Below are positions 22,551 to 32,928 of a stretch of DNA of 64,000 bases, piece after piece (the stretch's first letter is position 1; every line of letters starts with the position of its first letter). The stretch is from Epichloe hybrida (taxonomy: Eukaryota > Ascomycota > Sordariomycetes > Hypocreales > Clavicipitaceae), in NCBI GenBank assembly GCA_019022495.1, contig JAFEKR010000011.1:1178001-1242000 (forward strand). The letters are read 5' to 3'. The translations under genes and the position numbers were made by a program. The notes under the pieces are model-generated. The model worked only from the letters and a program-made list of their open reading frames with translations. It made no database searches and was not told where the DNA came from.

Positions 22551-23747
22551 TTACCATTTGCCCCAGGAGCCACGCTCCTGATCTGCCCCTTTCCGCTCTC
22601 TCTCCAACAACCCATCGAAGTCACTCTGTGCCTGCCTCCTTGCCGTAGCCTCTTCCCCGTCGGTCGTAGTTGAGAAAGAATTGTCTTTGACCCCACGATA
22701 TTGTGGACTAGCTTCATCAGTGCTGCTCCATCCACCAGCATTTCCTTGAGCACGTTCCCACGTCTTTCGGTCTCGCGAGCGGCCTTGGCTTGGTGTGCTG
22801 TGAGTCTGCTGCCTGATGCGATCCCAAGCGGAGCCGCCATAGATCCGTGAGCCTTCATTCTGTGATTGGGCCGATGGTGAGACGGGTGAAGCATCATCCA
22901 CAACATCAGCTACATCCCAACCCTTTGAAGCTGGTTGTTGTGAAGCTTCCGACTGGCGATATGAGTTCCATGCTTGCTGCGTTTGTGCTTGAACTGCCTG
23001 AGATGTCGATTGACGATTCTCGTCAGATTGGGACGAGTTGTCTTGTTGTTGGGTTTCCGGCTTCCATGAGTCGTCGTAGTGCTGGCTGCTTGAGTCTTGG
23101 GCTTCACCCAAAGCCTCGCCAGCCTGCCCTCTCCCACCCTGCAGCAACGGGGCTAACCGCGGGTCTCGATTCATGGAGTAGCTCTGACGGAAGAAATTGA
23201 CGCCCTGGAAGACTGGTTCCCCCAAGAGCCAGATTGCGGCATAGTATGCCGCGAAACGGGCGGTGTGCCACATGATGCGAACTTGGGGACCGCCGGCGGC
23301 AGGGTTGAATCTCCCCCCTCCGGCGACGACGGGCTTGAAAAAGGGGAAGCGCATGGTCTGGCGTCCTCGATAGGTCATGTAGCCTGCTAGGCCGGTCATG
23401 ATCCATTTCCACGCGAGCATGTTGTGGACGCTGGACAAGAAGTGCTCCGTCAGAGCCTGGGTTTCTGTATCGCTCAGTCTTCTGTCCGTGCCGGCTGCGA
23501 GCCCCAAGACTGTCGATTCGGCCAAGGCCAGGGTCTGCGTGCGACCAAAGCCGCGCATGCGGGCATAAAATGGTGCTTCGTACTCTGAGAAGATCCTCTG
23601 TATCTGTTCGTGGATTTGAGGCTGATATTGCTGGCGGTTGATCATGGCTTTGTGCCGTCGTTCCTCTATAGCAGCTCGGACATTGCGGGAGTATTCTGCC
23701 CGGGATGTTCGTTGGGGGTTGGCTTCCCCCTCATTTTGTCTGTCCAT
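22551..23747 (-). CDS. Unrecognised fungal protein with two putative membrane segments
   Basis: A single exon of 398 residues from the ATG at 23747. The frame remains open upstream, but that ATG starts a good hydrophilic N-terminus and is preferred. Residues 20-100 are charged and helical (AEYSRNVRAAIEERRHKAM). Two moderately hydrophobic segments follow at about 115-135 (NMLAWKWIMTGLAGYMTYRG) and 160-185 (HTARFAAYYAAIWLLGEPVF). The C-terminal half is Gln/Ser-rich and disordered, ending GSWGKW. I do not recognise the family. The membrane pair and size would suit an organelle membrane protein, but no function is assigned. It shares a 515-bp divergent promoter region with DNA2. Confidence 0.7.
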   Translation of the reverse strand: MDRQNEGEANPQRTSRAEYSRNVRAAIEERRHKAMINRQQYQPQIHEQIQRIFSEYEAPFYARMRGFGRTQTLALAESTVLGLAAGTDRRLSDTETQALTEHFLSSVHNMLAWKWIMTGLAGYMTYRGRQTMRFPFFKPVVAGGGRFNPAAGGPQVRIMWHTARFAAYYAAIWLLGEPVFQGVNFFRQSYSMNRDPRLAPLLQGGRGQAGEALGEAQDSSSQHYDDSWKPETQQQDNSSQSDENRQSTSQAVQAQTQQAWNSYRQSEASQQPASKGWDVADVVDDASPVSPSAQSQNEGSRIYGGSAWDRIRQQTHSTPSQGRSRDRKTWERAQGNAGGWSSTDEASPQYRGVKDNSFSTTTDGEEATARRQAQSDFDGLLERERKGADQERGSWGKW

Positions 23748-24262
23748 TGTGAAGGGAGATTTATGGCAAAGCGCTCCGAACCAATTCTTGTGCAAGAAGA
23801 CGGCTGGTATTAGATCAACTGATGGATCCCGTCGAACTAAAACGTTGGGCAATGACGCAAGAGGATAATAAGTGGCTGCGTCTGGTTTCCAGAGTCTTAT
23901 CGATAAGAAAACTACACGTGATTACTAGTAGCAGTACGGACGTACGGACGTACGGACTACGGACTAGTACTCCGTGCGGAGTACTGCATATCCATACCCG
24001 GAGAAAGAACGTGGAGCTGTTGTCCGGGGAGCGGCACACTGACAAGACAGGGATCGCGTACTTGTGGTGTGGCGGGGCCAGAGACGCGATCTGTACGACT
24101 AATAAACGCGTCTTCTTAGCACTTGTCACTCCCTTAGCTAGGAAGTTAACACTTTTACCTACAAATCCCCACAAGGGCAATTCCTCCTTGTCCGATGTCT
24201 TTTTTTCAGAATCGATGCTTCAGATGATTTGACGGAAACGATATAAAGCTGACTTGTCAATC
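23748..24262. promoter_or_regulatory. Divergent promoter region of the membrane-protein gene and DNA2
   Basis: 515 bp. It contains a dense cluster of GTACGGAC repeats and TACTCCGTGCGGAGTAC palindromes at 23933-23986, and the MluI box at 24106. ATATAAAG lies at about 24241-24248, roughly 15-20 bp before the DNA2 ATG. Confidence 0.5.
24106..24111 (+). promoter_or_regulatory. MluI cell-cycle box (ACGCGT) in the DNA2 promoter
   Basis: ACGCGT lies 152 bp before the DNA2 start codon, and a related GACGCGA at 24083-24089 is 20 bp away. ACGCGT is the established MBF (Mbp1-Swi6) site for G1/S transcription of DNA-replication genes. Placement before a replication nuclease makes function plausible, though a hexamer can occur by chance. 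Confidence 0.45.
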
Positions 24263-27200
24263 ATGCCGCTCCAGAAATCGTACTCTGAGCGTGTAGGCTT
24301 CTCAACGGTAAGATTAGTCTTATTTATCCATCAACACAACCACCTTGTTTCCGCCATCGTGATCGTCTCTTACTCGACTGACTCGACGACAGAACCGCAG
24401 TCCGTGGCAACGGTCTCACAGTCATCCTGCCAACCTACAAGGGCAGAGAAATCGCATCCTGCCACCAGTATCCGAAGTCACCAAGAGTAAACTGAACAAA
24501 TTCCAGTACAATCCGGACGAGAACGAACACGATGTATTTGCGACAAAGCAGGACAAGAACACCCTTAGCGAGATGGAGATGGGAGATGCAGCTAGGACAG
24601 CAGCTCCCGATGGAGCTCACCTCGTCACTCCAGTCACGCGCCTGAACTGGAGAGATTTGGTCGAGCCAAATGGCGTACTAGCCGACGAAGAGAAGGATGC
24701 CTCGCCGAGTGACACGTTGATGTGGAACAACAAGCAAGATTTGCTTTACGCTGCAGCCCTCTCGCCTATGTTACCCCGCAAAGGGAAGAAGCGTGCCAGA
24801 AGTTCCTCGCCCTCGTCGTCCCCAGCAGCCGAAAAAGGGACTGCGCCTGCGGTCAATATTCAAAAGCTGACGAAAGCCTTGCAATCCCCACACGCGGATC
24901 CAACACTAGAGCTATGGGATCGATATTCGATGAATGGACCGGACAATGCGACAACGCCAACTGGCGCTGTTAATCCTGCTTTGGCACAACTCATGATCTC
25001 ATCATCACCAAAACCTACGAAGGACATGTCTCTCCGACGGGGCCAAGATGCGAACTTGCGAAGGGCTATGAGCTGCGGGTTGAACTGGCCCAAGCGGAGG
25101 AAGACCGAGAGGTCCAAATCTGGAAGTCAAAGTAGCAGTCAGCAACGGGAAATGGAGGCAGCTTCCAAGTCGTCCCTCGTCACAGCTTTGTTGGACACAA
25201 TCACGAGCAGTATTCATGAGCCAAGCGTCAGCCATTCTCGGAACCATTTGATGCAATCACCATCTCCAAAGAAACGAAAGTTGTCGCCGAAACGGATGGA
25301 AACACCGCCCCGCAATGCAACGCCACAAGCAACATCATCATCATCTGACTACGGTGACGACGAGTTCGACGATGATGCGTTCATGGAACTAGAAGCGAGT
25401 TTACATGCGACTGGCCCAACGAATACTCTAAGCGCCGGTAGTGGCGTCTTGAAGAAAACTCCCGCAGTGGTTAAGCATGATAAGCCGAGAGAAATGAAAA
25501 ACAAGGGCGAAGATTTTGACGATTTTGACGACTCTTTATTCGACAACATTGCAGAATCACGGAAGCCCAATCCAAGGTTAATAACCCCCAAAAAGCAACG
25601 TGCCACGGATTTGCCAGCTACGAAACTTGAAGAAAGCCCTGGTACGGAGTTTGGTGACGATTTCGATGTGGATATTGACTTTGATGCTGTGGAATTGGCC
25701 GCAACGCAATCGGTACGTCAAGTCGACGCATCGTCCCAAACTGTACGTATTGCCAGCTCATCACGGTGTTCAATTCACTAAACAGGGGTAGAGCAATAAG
25801 AAAGCAAAAACGATCCAACGGTACTTGATAACAAGTCTATTGGACGGCGATTTCGTCGACAAGTATGGAGTAACACGACCCGAGAAGGTTTGACCCACCC
25901 TTTCCCAGTCATTGAAAGTATACTGACGGTTCATAGATCCTTATCATTCAAGCCGACGGTTCTAAAGTAACAAGAACCGTGCATCTTCGAGGTGCCTGGT
26001 TTGACACGCCTGCCCACACTGATTGTTACGTTCATGTTATTGGAGCTTTTTCGGCTCGTGGGCAATGCATTGTGGACGATGCCCATAATCTTTTAATATT
26101 ACATCCCGACCAGCTCATATCATCCACGGTCGTGGCTGATTCTTTTGGGTGTATGCGTCGCGCCGTGTTACAAGACCGCGTGAAAGCCACCAGCGAAGCC
26201 TCGCCGCCACTTGTCTATGGGACGATGCTGCACGAAATCTTCCAAGAAGCACTCTTGGTAAATAAATGGGACTTGACTTTTCTTGCAAGTGTGATTGATC
26301 GAATATGCGACAAGCACGTGGAAGATCTGTACACCATCAAGGTCGGCTTGCCCAGTGCAAAAGAACATTTATTATCGAAAATGACAGAATTGAGTTACTG
26401 GGCCAAATCTTTTGTTTCCTCACAACCACAAGCTGACGCTGTTGTCGAGGACCGGAACGGAAAGAAAGCAAGCATGGCCATCACGAAGCTTCTCGACGTT
26501 GAAGAGCACGTCTGGTCTCCCATGTACGGTTTGAAAGGCAACATTGATGCCACCGTTGAAGTTACGATGAACGATGGCAAGCAATCTCGAACTTTGACTG
26601 TCCCATTCGAAGTGAAGACGGGCAAACATGCAAACAGCAGTCACATGGCTCAAACAGCACTATATACATTACTTTTATCCGACCGATATGACATTGATAT
26701 TGCTTACGGAGTGCTTTACTACATGGAAACATCAAAAACCATGCGGATTCCTGCTGTTCAACATGAGCTGAGACATATGATTCTGCAACGGAACCAGCTG
26801 GCCTGCTATGTTCGAGAGAGGAGTGTGCAACTGCCGCCAATGCTGAAAAGTAAACACTTGTGTGGCAAGTGCTATGCTAAGACTTCGTGTTTCACATACC
26901 ACCGGTTGGCGGATAATGGCGACGGAGAGAGCAGCGGCATGAACGAAAAGTTCGATGAGCTTGTCAAGCATTTGACTCCAGCTCACCAAGAATTTTTTGT
27001 GAGATGGGAAAATCTTCTCACGAAGGAAGAAAAGGAGAGCCGCAAGAAGAAGCGAGAGTTGTGGACCATGACCAGTGTCGAGCGCGAACAACGATCCAGA
27101 TGTTTCTCGGATGTCATCATTGAAGAGGGATCCGCATCCGAGGATACAGACAACCCCCGCATCAATCGATTCTATTACACCTTTGTGAAGCGAAATCATC

Positions 27201-29206
27201 AACCAGGGTTTTCTTTCTTGGAATCGGAATTGAGCACTGGTGAACCTATAGTCGTGTCTGACGAAGAAGGACATTTTGCCTTGGCCATTGGATACGTCAC
27301 GGCCGTTCGAAAACAGAGAATCAGCGTGGCAGTCGACAGGCGGCTTCACAATGCACGAATTAGGCAGCCAGGTTTTGATGAAATTGACAATCAAGTCTTT
27401 GCCAGTATTATGGACGTGTCACAAAAAGGCGCAAGCCCTGATCAAACGCAAAGAAAGATCAAGGAGCCACCTGTTCGCTACCGTTTGGATCAAGACGAGT
27501 TCAGCAACGGCATGGCAACCGTCAGAAACAACCTCGTCCAAATGATGGCAAATGACGTTGCGGCAGCTGCTCAAATACGTCGGTTGATTGTCGACCTGGC
27601 GGCACCAAGATTTAAAACAGCCCCAACCCAGTACACAGTAACAGACGGAGAGACGCTCAACATTGACCAACGACGGGCCATCGAGAAAGTCATGAGCACA
27701 CAAGATTATTCTCTGGTCCTCGGCATGCCTGGTACTGGCAAGACAACAACAATTGCGCACATCATCCGGGCGCTGGTTTCTCAAGGCAAGACTGTGCTTC
27801 TGACATCGCACACCCATACAGCGGTTGACAACATTTTGCTCAAACTAAAATCTGACAAGATTCCAATTCTTCGCTTGGGAGCACCAGCAAAAGTGCACCC
27901 AGAGGTCCAAGACTTTGCCCACCTCGCGGGACAAGTGAAGAAGACCTTCGAAGAGATTAAGGAAGCTTGGCATGGGACGCCTGTCGTTGCAACAACCTGT
28001 TTGGGCATTAACCATCCTGTCTTTCTGGAACGGTCATTTGACTATTGCATCGTGGATGAAGCGTCACAGATTACTCTTCCCATCTGTGCTGGTCCAATTC
28101 GTTTGGCACGCTCCTTCGTCCTTGTAGGGGATCATAACCAGCTGCCCCCGGTTGTGAGAAACGAAGAAGCTCGAGAAGGTGGCTTGGATATAAGCTTATT
28201 TAAGCTTCTTTCTGATGCTCACCCCGAAGCCGTTGTCAATCTTGAGCACCAATATCGAATGTGCGAGGACATCATGACTCTTAGTAACACCTTGATCTAT
28301 GAAGGGAAACTTCGATGTGGCACTGAATCGCTCCGAAGAAAGAAGCTTCACATTCCGAAAATGACCGCGCTCGGCCAAGTCCATTACAACGCATCCTCCT
28401 TGGCTCATCCAGGAACCCCACGATCGTTTTGTACCGGGCCAAGTCCATCCCGATGCTGGTTATACGACCTGCTGGATAGTGAAGCCCGAGTTCGATTTAT
28501 CAACACCGATACTATAAGCCCCATGGTTCGAGAAGAAGCTCAAGGGAAGCGGATTGTCAATTCAGCAGAAGTCGGAATCGTATCACAACTGGTGGAGAGT
28601 TTGCTCACAGTTGGTGTCCCAGCGTCAGAAGTGGGCGTGATGACGCATTATCGAGCACAGTTGTTCCTCTTGAAGGAAAAGCTGAAAGGATTTGCTGGAG
28701 TCGAAATGCACACAACAGACCGCTTTCAAGGACGAGACAAAGAAGTCATTGTGCTCAGTCTTGTGCGAAGCAACGAGTCATGCAATATTGGGGATTTGCT
28801 CAAGGATTGGAGGAGAATAAACGTGGCCTTCACGCGAGCAAAAACGAAGTTACTTGTTGTGGGCAGCATGAACACGTTGAAACATAGTGGGAAAGAGAAC
28901 ATGCTCAGTCGATTTATATCTTTGATGGAGGAGCGCGATTGGATATATGACTTACCGGGGAATGCCATTGAGAGCCATCACTTTGAAGAGCTCAGCACGC
29001 CGATGACTTCTGTGCCGACACCAAAACCCAAACCAAAAACACCCACGAAGCTGCCCAAAAAGGGATTGTTCAATACCATGGGCAAGGAGAACCGTCGTCC
29101 ATCGCCAAAGAAGGCTAGGATCGGGGAGAAGGCATTACTGAAAGGGAAATTGGTCACGAGGGACATTCTGAATGAAATGACCAACGGCGCATATATGGAT
29201 GTTTAG
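24263..29206 (+). CDS. DNA replication helicase-nuclease DNA2
   Basis: Four exons (24263-24307, 24393-25742, 25792-25887, 25937-29206) give 1586 residues. The N-terminal 450 residues are disordered and acidic. Then come TIQRYLITSLLDG and a RecB-type PD-(D/E)XK nuclease with D701, E722 and K724 (FEVKTGK). It is stapled by the Fe-S cysteines C569, C806, C809 and C815, the same CX2CX5C spacing as yeast Dna2. The superfamily 1B helicase has Walker A GMPGTGKT (about 1093-1100), DEASQ (about 1204), GDHNQLPP, the QYRM motif and FTRAKTKLLVVGS near the end. Dna2 cleaves long 5' flaps during Okazaki-fragment maturation and resects double-strand breaks. The 45-nt first exon and 96-nt third exon (32 codons, TIQRY...TRPEK) are needed for the conserved N-terminal domain. 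Nothing essential is missing. Confidence 0.97.
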
Positions 29207-29400
29207 GACAGGTGCCCCTGTTCTTGTATGATTTAAGCACATGGATACAAGAGAGTATCTAGAATTGGCGCATATATATTGGGTATCAACTGAATAGGAT
29301 TTGTATACCAGTGTCCATTCCCTCGTGGCAGAGTGCATTTGGCTCGGGTGTAAAAATGATCCGAGTATTTGTCGAAAGACTCGAGAAAGTTGGCGTCAAA

Positions 29401-29796
29401 TTAGCCATCCCGAAGTTCGGATACGCCGAGCGCAGCAGCGCCCAGTTCATGGTCTGAGCGGACTTGCAATTGTTGGTTGATCTGGGCGATGCTGATGGTG
29501 GAACTACGTCGGGTCCCAGACTTTGATGTAGTCTTGAGTCTTGACAGCTCGGGGAGAGGTGTCCGATTGAGGGAAGCTGGGACCCCGTCATCTGCTTTGT
29601 ATAATCTCATGATGCTGCTGCCTTCTTCTGATGCCACCCTCTGGAAGATGTCTCATACATCGATCATCTTCTCTCGAATTCGAGGCCCCTTTTCTTCCTC
29701 GTATCGAGGGGCAGCTGCGCCCTCGAGGTCGATCAATTGCACGTGGGTGCGTGCGTTATTTCCCAAGAGTTTTGCAATGTTGTCCATGCCTTGCAT
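29401..29796 (-). pseudogene. Small gene interrupted by one in-frame TGA
   Basis: From the ATG at 29796 the frame runs 47 codons, meets TGA at 29653-29655, then continues in the same frame 83 more codons to TAA at 29401. Both halves look like real protein: NIAKLLGNNARTHVQLIDLEG and EEEKGPRIREKMIDV before the stop, DIFQRVASEEGSSIMRLYK and LPELSRLKTTSKSG after it. No intron can remove the stop in frame: the only local donor (GTATGA, spanning the stop) has an in-frame acceptor just 18 nt away. The stop may be a recent nonsense mutation (TGG to TGA would restore a sensible reading), a sequencing error, or a readthrough site. The family is not recognised. A possible 5' UTR intron (GTGAGT near 29862) precedes the ATG. 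Shares a 265-bp promoter with the ESSS gene. Confidence 0.55.
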
Positions 29797-30061
29797 CCTC
29801 TCTGCACTCGGGCTGGAGCCGAAGCGCGAATGACGTCGAAAGCCCACCGCACCGACTCACATGATGGGGGGCGCGTCCTTGGCGAAAGAATCACGTGACT
29901 GAGGACAAACTGAAACCGGGGGCATCTCCGTCTCCAGCGAAACAAGCGGCTTCCCCATCTAAGCCAAACCCTCAACAACGTATTTCAAAGAAAGCCCAGC
30001 CATCGAGGCACGACAGTCCGTCCCCATCCACGGCAACCCCGCGTACATATCCTCCTCGATC

Positions 30062-30639
30062 ATGACCATGATCCGAAACTCCGTCGCTCCGCTGAGAGCG
30101 GTGCGATGCGCCCGCCAACCCTTCGCCGTGAGGTCCTTCTCCGTATCCACCCGACGACAAGGCGGCGGCCACGGCAACGAGTCGCAGTTCGAACCTCCCA
30201 CCGGCTGGCTCTGGGGCATCAAGCCCGGCGAGAAGCCCGAGCCCGAAGGGTGGGAGTGGCCCATGTATCTCTTCTGCGGCAGTCTGGTGGCTGCTGGCGT
30301 TGCTCTGGCCTTCAAGCCTGACACTTCGTAAGTCGGGCCTTCCTCCCGTTTGGCGCATCCGGTCGAAACCCCGTGTCCTTTTCCTGCGCCAGCGTGACGA
30401 GATGCAGACTTAACCTGGTCGGCATGCTGTGTGGTGTCATGGGGCTTGGGACTGACTCGGCAAGGAAGGGGCTGAGAAGTCGACGCCGGTTTTTTTTCGA
30501 GGAAGCAGGCGCGAATTTTTGAAGGACATTTTGGCTGACGAAATACTATAGCGTTTCTACATGGGCTCTCGAGGAGGCTCGCCGGCGGTTAGAGGCCGAG
30601 GGTATTCTGCCAGATCCCAGCCAGGAGAAGAAGGAGTAG
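30062..30639 (+). CDS. NADH:ubiquinone oxidoreductase ESSS subunit (NDUFB11-like), complex I
   Basis: Exons 30062-30327 and 30552-30639, joined across a 224-nt intron (GTAAGT...TATAG, phase 2), encode 117 residues. An Arg-rich N-terminus without acidic residues (MTMIRNSVAPLRAVRCARQP) is a mitochondrial presequence. Then come GWLWGIKPGEKPEPEGWEWPMYLFCGSL, typical of the ESSS family, one membrane span (about 72-86), and a C-terminal amphipathic helix (STWALEEARRRLEAEG). It is an accessory subunit of the complex I membrane arm. The second exon supplies the last 29 residues; without it the protein would end abruptly after the membrane segment. Confidence 0.9.
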
Positions 30640-31026
30640 GAGGCGCATTTATCGAGGTGGATGAGAGACGTTGGTGGAATAGAGAGGAGGATGGACGCGG
30701 CAGAGGCAGAGGCTTACAACTACGGCGTCGAGCGCCAATATGTACATGTTTTTGGGCCTTCTTTCGGGTGGGGTTTTTTTTTGGAGAGGGGGGGCAAGAT
30801 AAACTCCTTCAATCGTACGACACATTAGAATTTTTTTTTTTTAATAATGCATTTCCGACTCATCCTGATGTTAAGATTCAACATTTGCACACGGTATAGA
30901 TACTTGAATGGTAGCCGCGCTCAATACTGCAAATGTGACAATATGACATTCTGCATCTAGGCATAGATTTTTTTCACAAGCCTATCTCCAAGCGCCTGTG
31001 CTCTATGTAAACTCGCCCGTTGCTAC
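30640..31026. other. Convergent 3' intergenic region
   Basis: 387 bp with T-runs at about 30775-30782 and 30830-30841. No gene was seen. Confidence 0.4.
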
Positions 31027-32389
31027 TTAATCGATTCGGACACTCCACTCATGCTCCTCCTCACCATACTGAATAGCTTCTATCCATTCCTTGAGGCGCA
31101 AGGCAGTCTCGCCAGATTCCTCGGTCTCCTTCAGGCCACAATCGACATGCTTGTCCTTCCAGGCGATTTTTCGGACGGGGCTGACAATGGCAGCAGTACC
31201 GGAGCCAAAAGCTTCCACCAAGCGTCCGTCCTGGGAAGCTGCGTAAAGCTCGCGCATGGTATACTTGCGCTCGGTGACCTTCCATCCCTCTGGGATCAAA
31301 CGCTCACGAGCCAGTGTCAAGACAGAGTCTCTAGTGACACCTTCCAGAATAGTGCCGTCAAGAGGAGCGGTAATGAGCTCCTTCTGGCCAGTATGCTGGT
31401 CCTTGATGACCACAAACATGTTCATGGTACCAACCTCGGTGACGTATTCTTCCTCGCCGAAGAGCCAGAGATTCTGCTGGTAACCACGGCTAGCGGCCTG
31501 AAGCTGGGGCACGATGCATGGGGCATAGTTGGCACCCAGCTTCTTGTCACCGACGCCGCCGGGCCAGGCCCTCACAGCGTAGTCGGTAGCTTCTAGTGAG
31601 ACGGCCTTGAAGCCAGTGGGGTAATAAGGGCCAACGGGAGAAGCAATCACATAGAGGAGTGCGGAGCCAGGGGGGCCGACACCGAGAGTCTTTTGGGTAC
31701 CAATAATGGTTGGTCGGAGGTAAAGCGAGTATCCCCGCTGGTCAGGGATGAACCGAGAGTCAAGCTTGGTGAACTTGCTGATGAGCTCAATGAAGCTTGT
31801 AGGTTCAAAGGTGGGCAGTGCGATGCGCGCCGAAGACCTATTCAAGCGAGCCATGTTCTTGTCTGGGCGGAAGAGTCGGACCTTGCCGTTCTTGTCTTTG
31901 TATGCCTTCATGCCCTCGAAACATTCAAAGGCGTAATGAAAGACGCAGGTGGCAGGGTCTAGTGAAAGGTTCTGGTAGGGAGTGATTTTTGGCTCGAGCC
32001 AGCCATCATCTTGGGTCCATTCAATGGCAAGCATGTGATCTTTTAAGATTGGTCTTTTGTTAGCTTTTCTTTTCTTTTTTTTTAAATTTTTTTTTTCCCA
32101 AGCTCGTTGAAGGACATGGATAAATGCAAGTGGAGGGGATAATGAGGACAACCACGCGGAACACACCAGTAAACTCCCGGCCGAAGACCAAGGATTCAGG
32201 TTTACTCAGCTCCTTGGGACTGCTCGTCTCGGTTATGGTAAGCTTCCTGGGATCGAGCGCCTTCTGCTTGGAATCTGAAGCGGCCTCAGCCTTGATGCTG
32301 AAGCAACGGAGGGGACGAGCAGCTTGGAGAGTCCGCGAGGACCTGGTGGCGGCCCAGACGGCACTCCGCGCAAGACGCGCGGAACGCAT
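31027..32389 (-). CDS. Branched-chain amino acid aminotransferase, mitochondrial type
   Basis: Exons 32389-32167 and 32039-31027 (127-nt intron, GTGTGT...TAAAAG, phase 1) give 411 residues. Splicing joins LVFGREFT to DHMLAIEW, as in class IV BCATs. Residues 1-35 are Arg/Ala/Ser-rich without acidic residues, a likely mitochondrial presequence. The PLP lysine lies in [13 protein letters not shown]; other family blocks are [62 protein letters not shown] and [14 protein letters not shown]. It interconverts Leu/Ile/Val with their 2-oxo acids using 2-oxoglutarate and glutamate. The intron acceptor is preceded by a very T/A-rich tract. Confidence 0.96.
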
Positions 32390-32928
32390 GCTGACTATTG
32401 GCGAAACGCAACTGTTTGGGGGTCGCGGAGGAGCAGCTGCGAGGAATTCGACCGGTCAAGCGTGCGACGAGCAAGGGGCGGCGACTTGATCAATTGAAGA
32501 TGATGCTGAGTCGAAAGCTTTGAGTTGTAGCCGGCATTGTGGAGCATCGCATCCATCAGAGGAGGGCCGATACCGGTACCGGAGACACCAGGGCCAGGGC
32601 CGAAGGTAAGCGCCGTCGGCTTGGACTTGTTCATAATCAAGGTACCGGGTAGGGAGAGCCGCTCGACTGCAGCCTGCGGCAATCTGGCCAACGAGGCTCC
32701 ATCCAGCGTCATTGTCCGGACGCCAACGCGAGCCGCCCATTGCGCCTCAATCGAGCTAAGGCAACCTTAACCTTGGCTTTTTTTCTTCTCCAAGAAAGCA
32801 AACCTCTCGTGAAAACCAGCCAGCATCGATCCATCTCTCTTTGCGACGAGTCGTCTGCCCTGCTTTGCCGGCTCGGCGACATGATATCACGAGGTGCTGC
32901 TGAATCGCGCCGTCCATAAACTTGCACC
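32390..32928. other. Divergent promoter region BCAT / SCY1-like
   Basis: 539 bp, head to head. A 105-codon minus-strand open frame (32395-32712) ends six bases before the BCAT start, but it is in a different frame and resembles no protein I know. I treat it as noncoding. Confidence 0.4.

Noticed and set aside
29641..29658. 18-nt GTATGA...CCAG segment as an intron removing the in-frame TGA
   Set aside because: Far below any known spliceosomal intron length and without room for a branch point.
32395..32712. 105-codon minus-strand frame just upstream of BCAT
   Set aside because: Not in frame with BCAT, no usable splice, no recognised similarity; treated as promoter.
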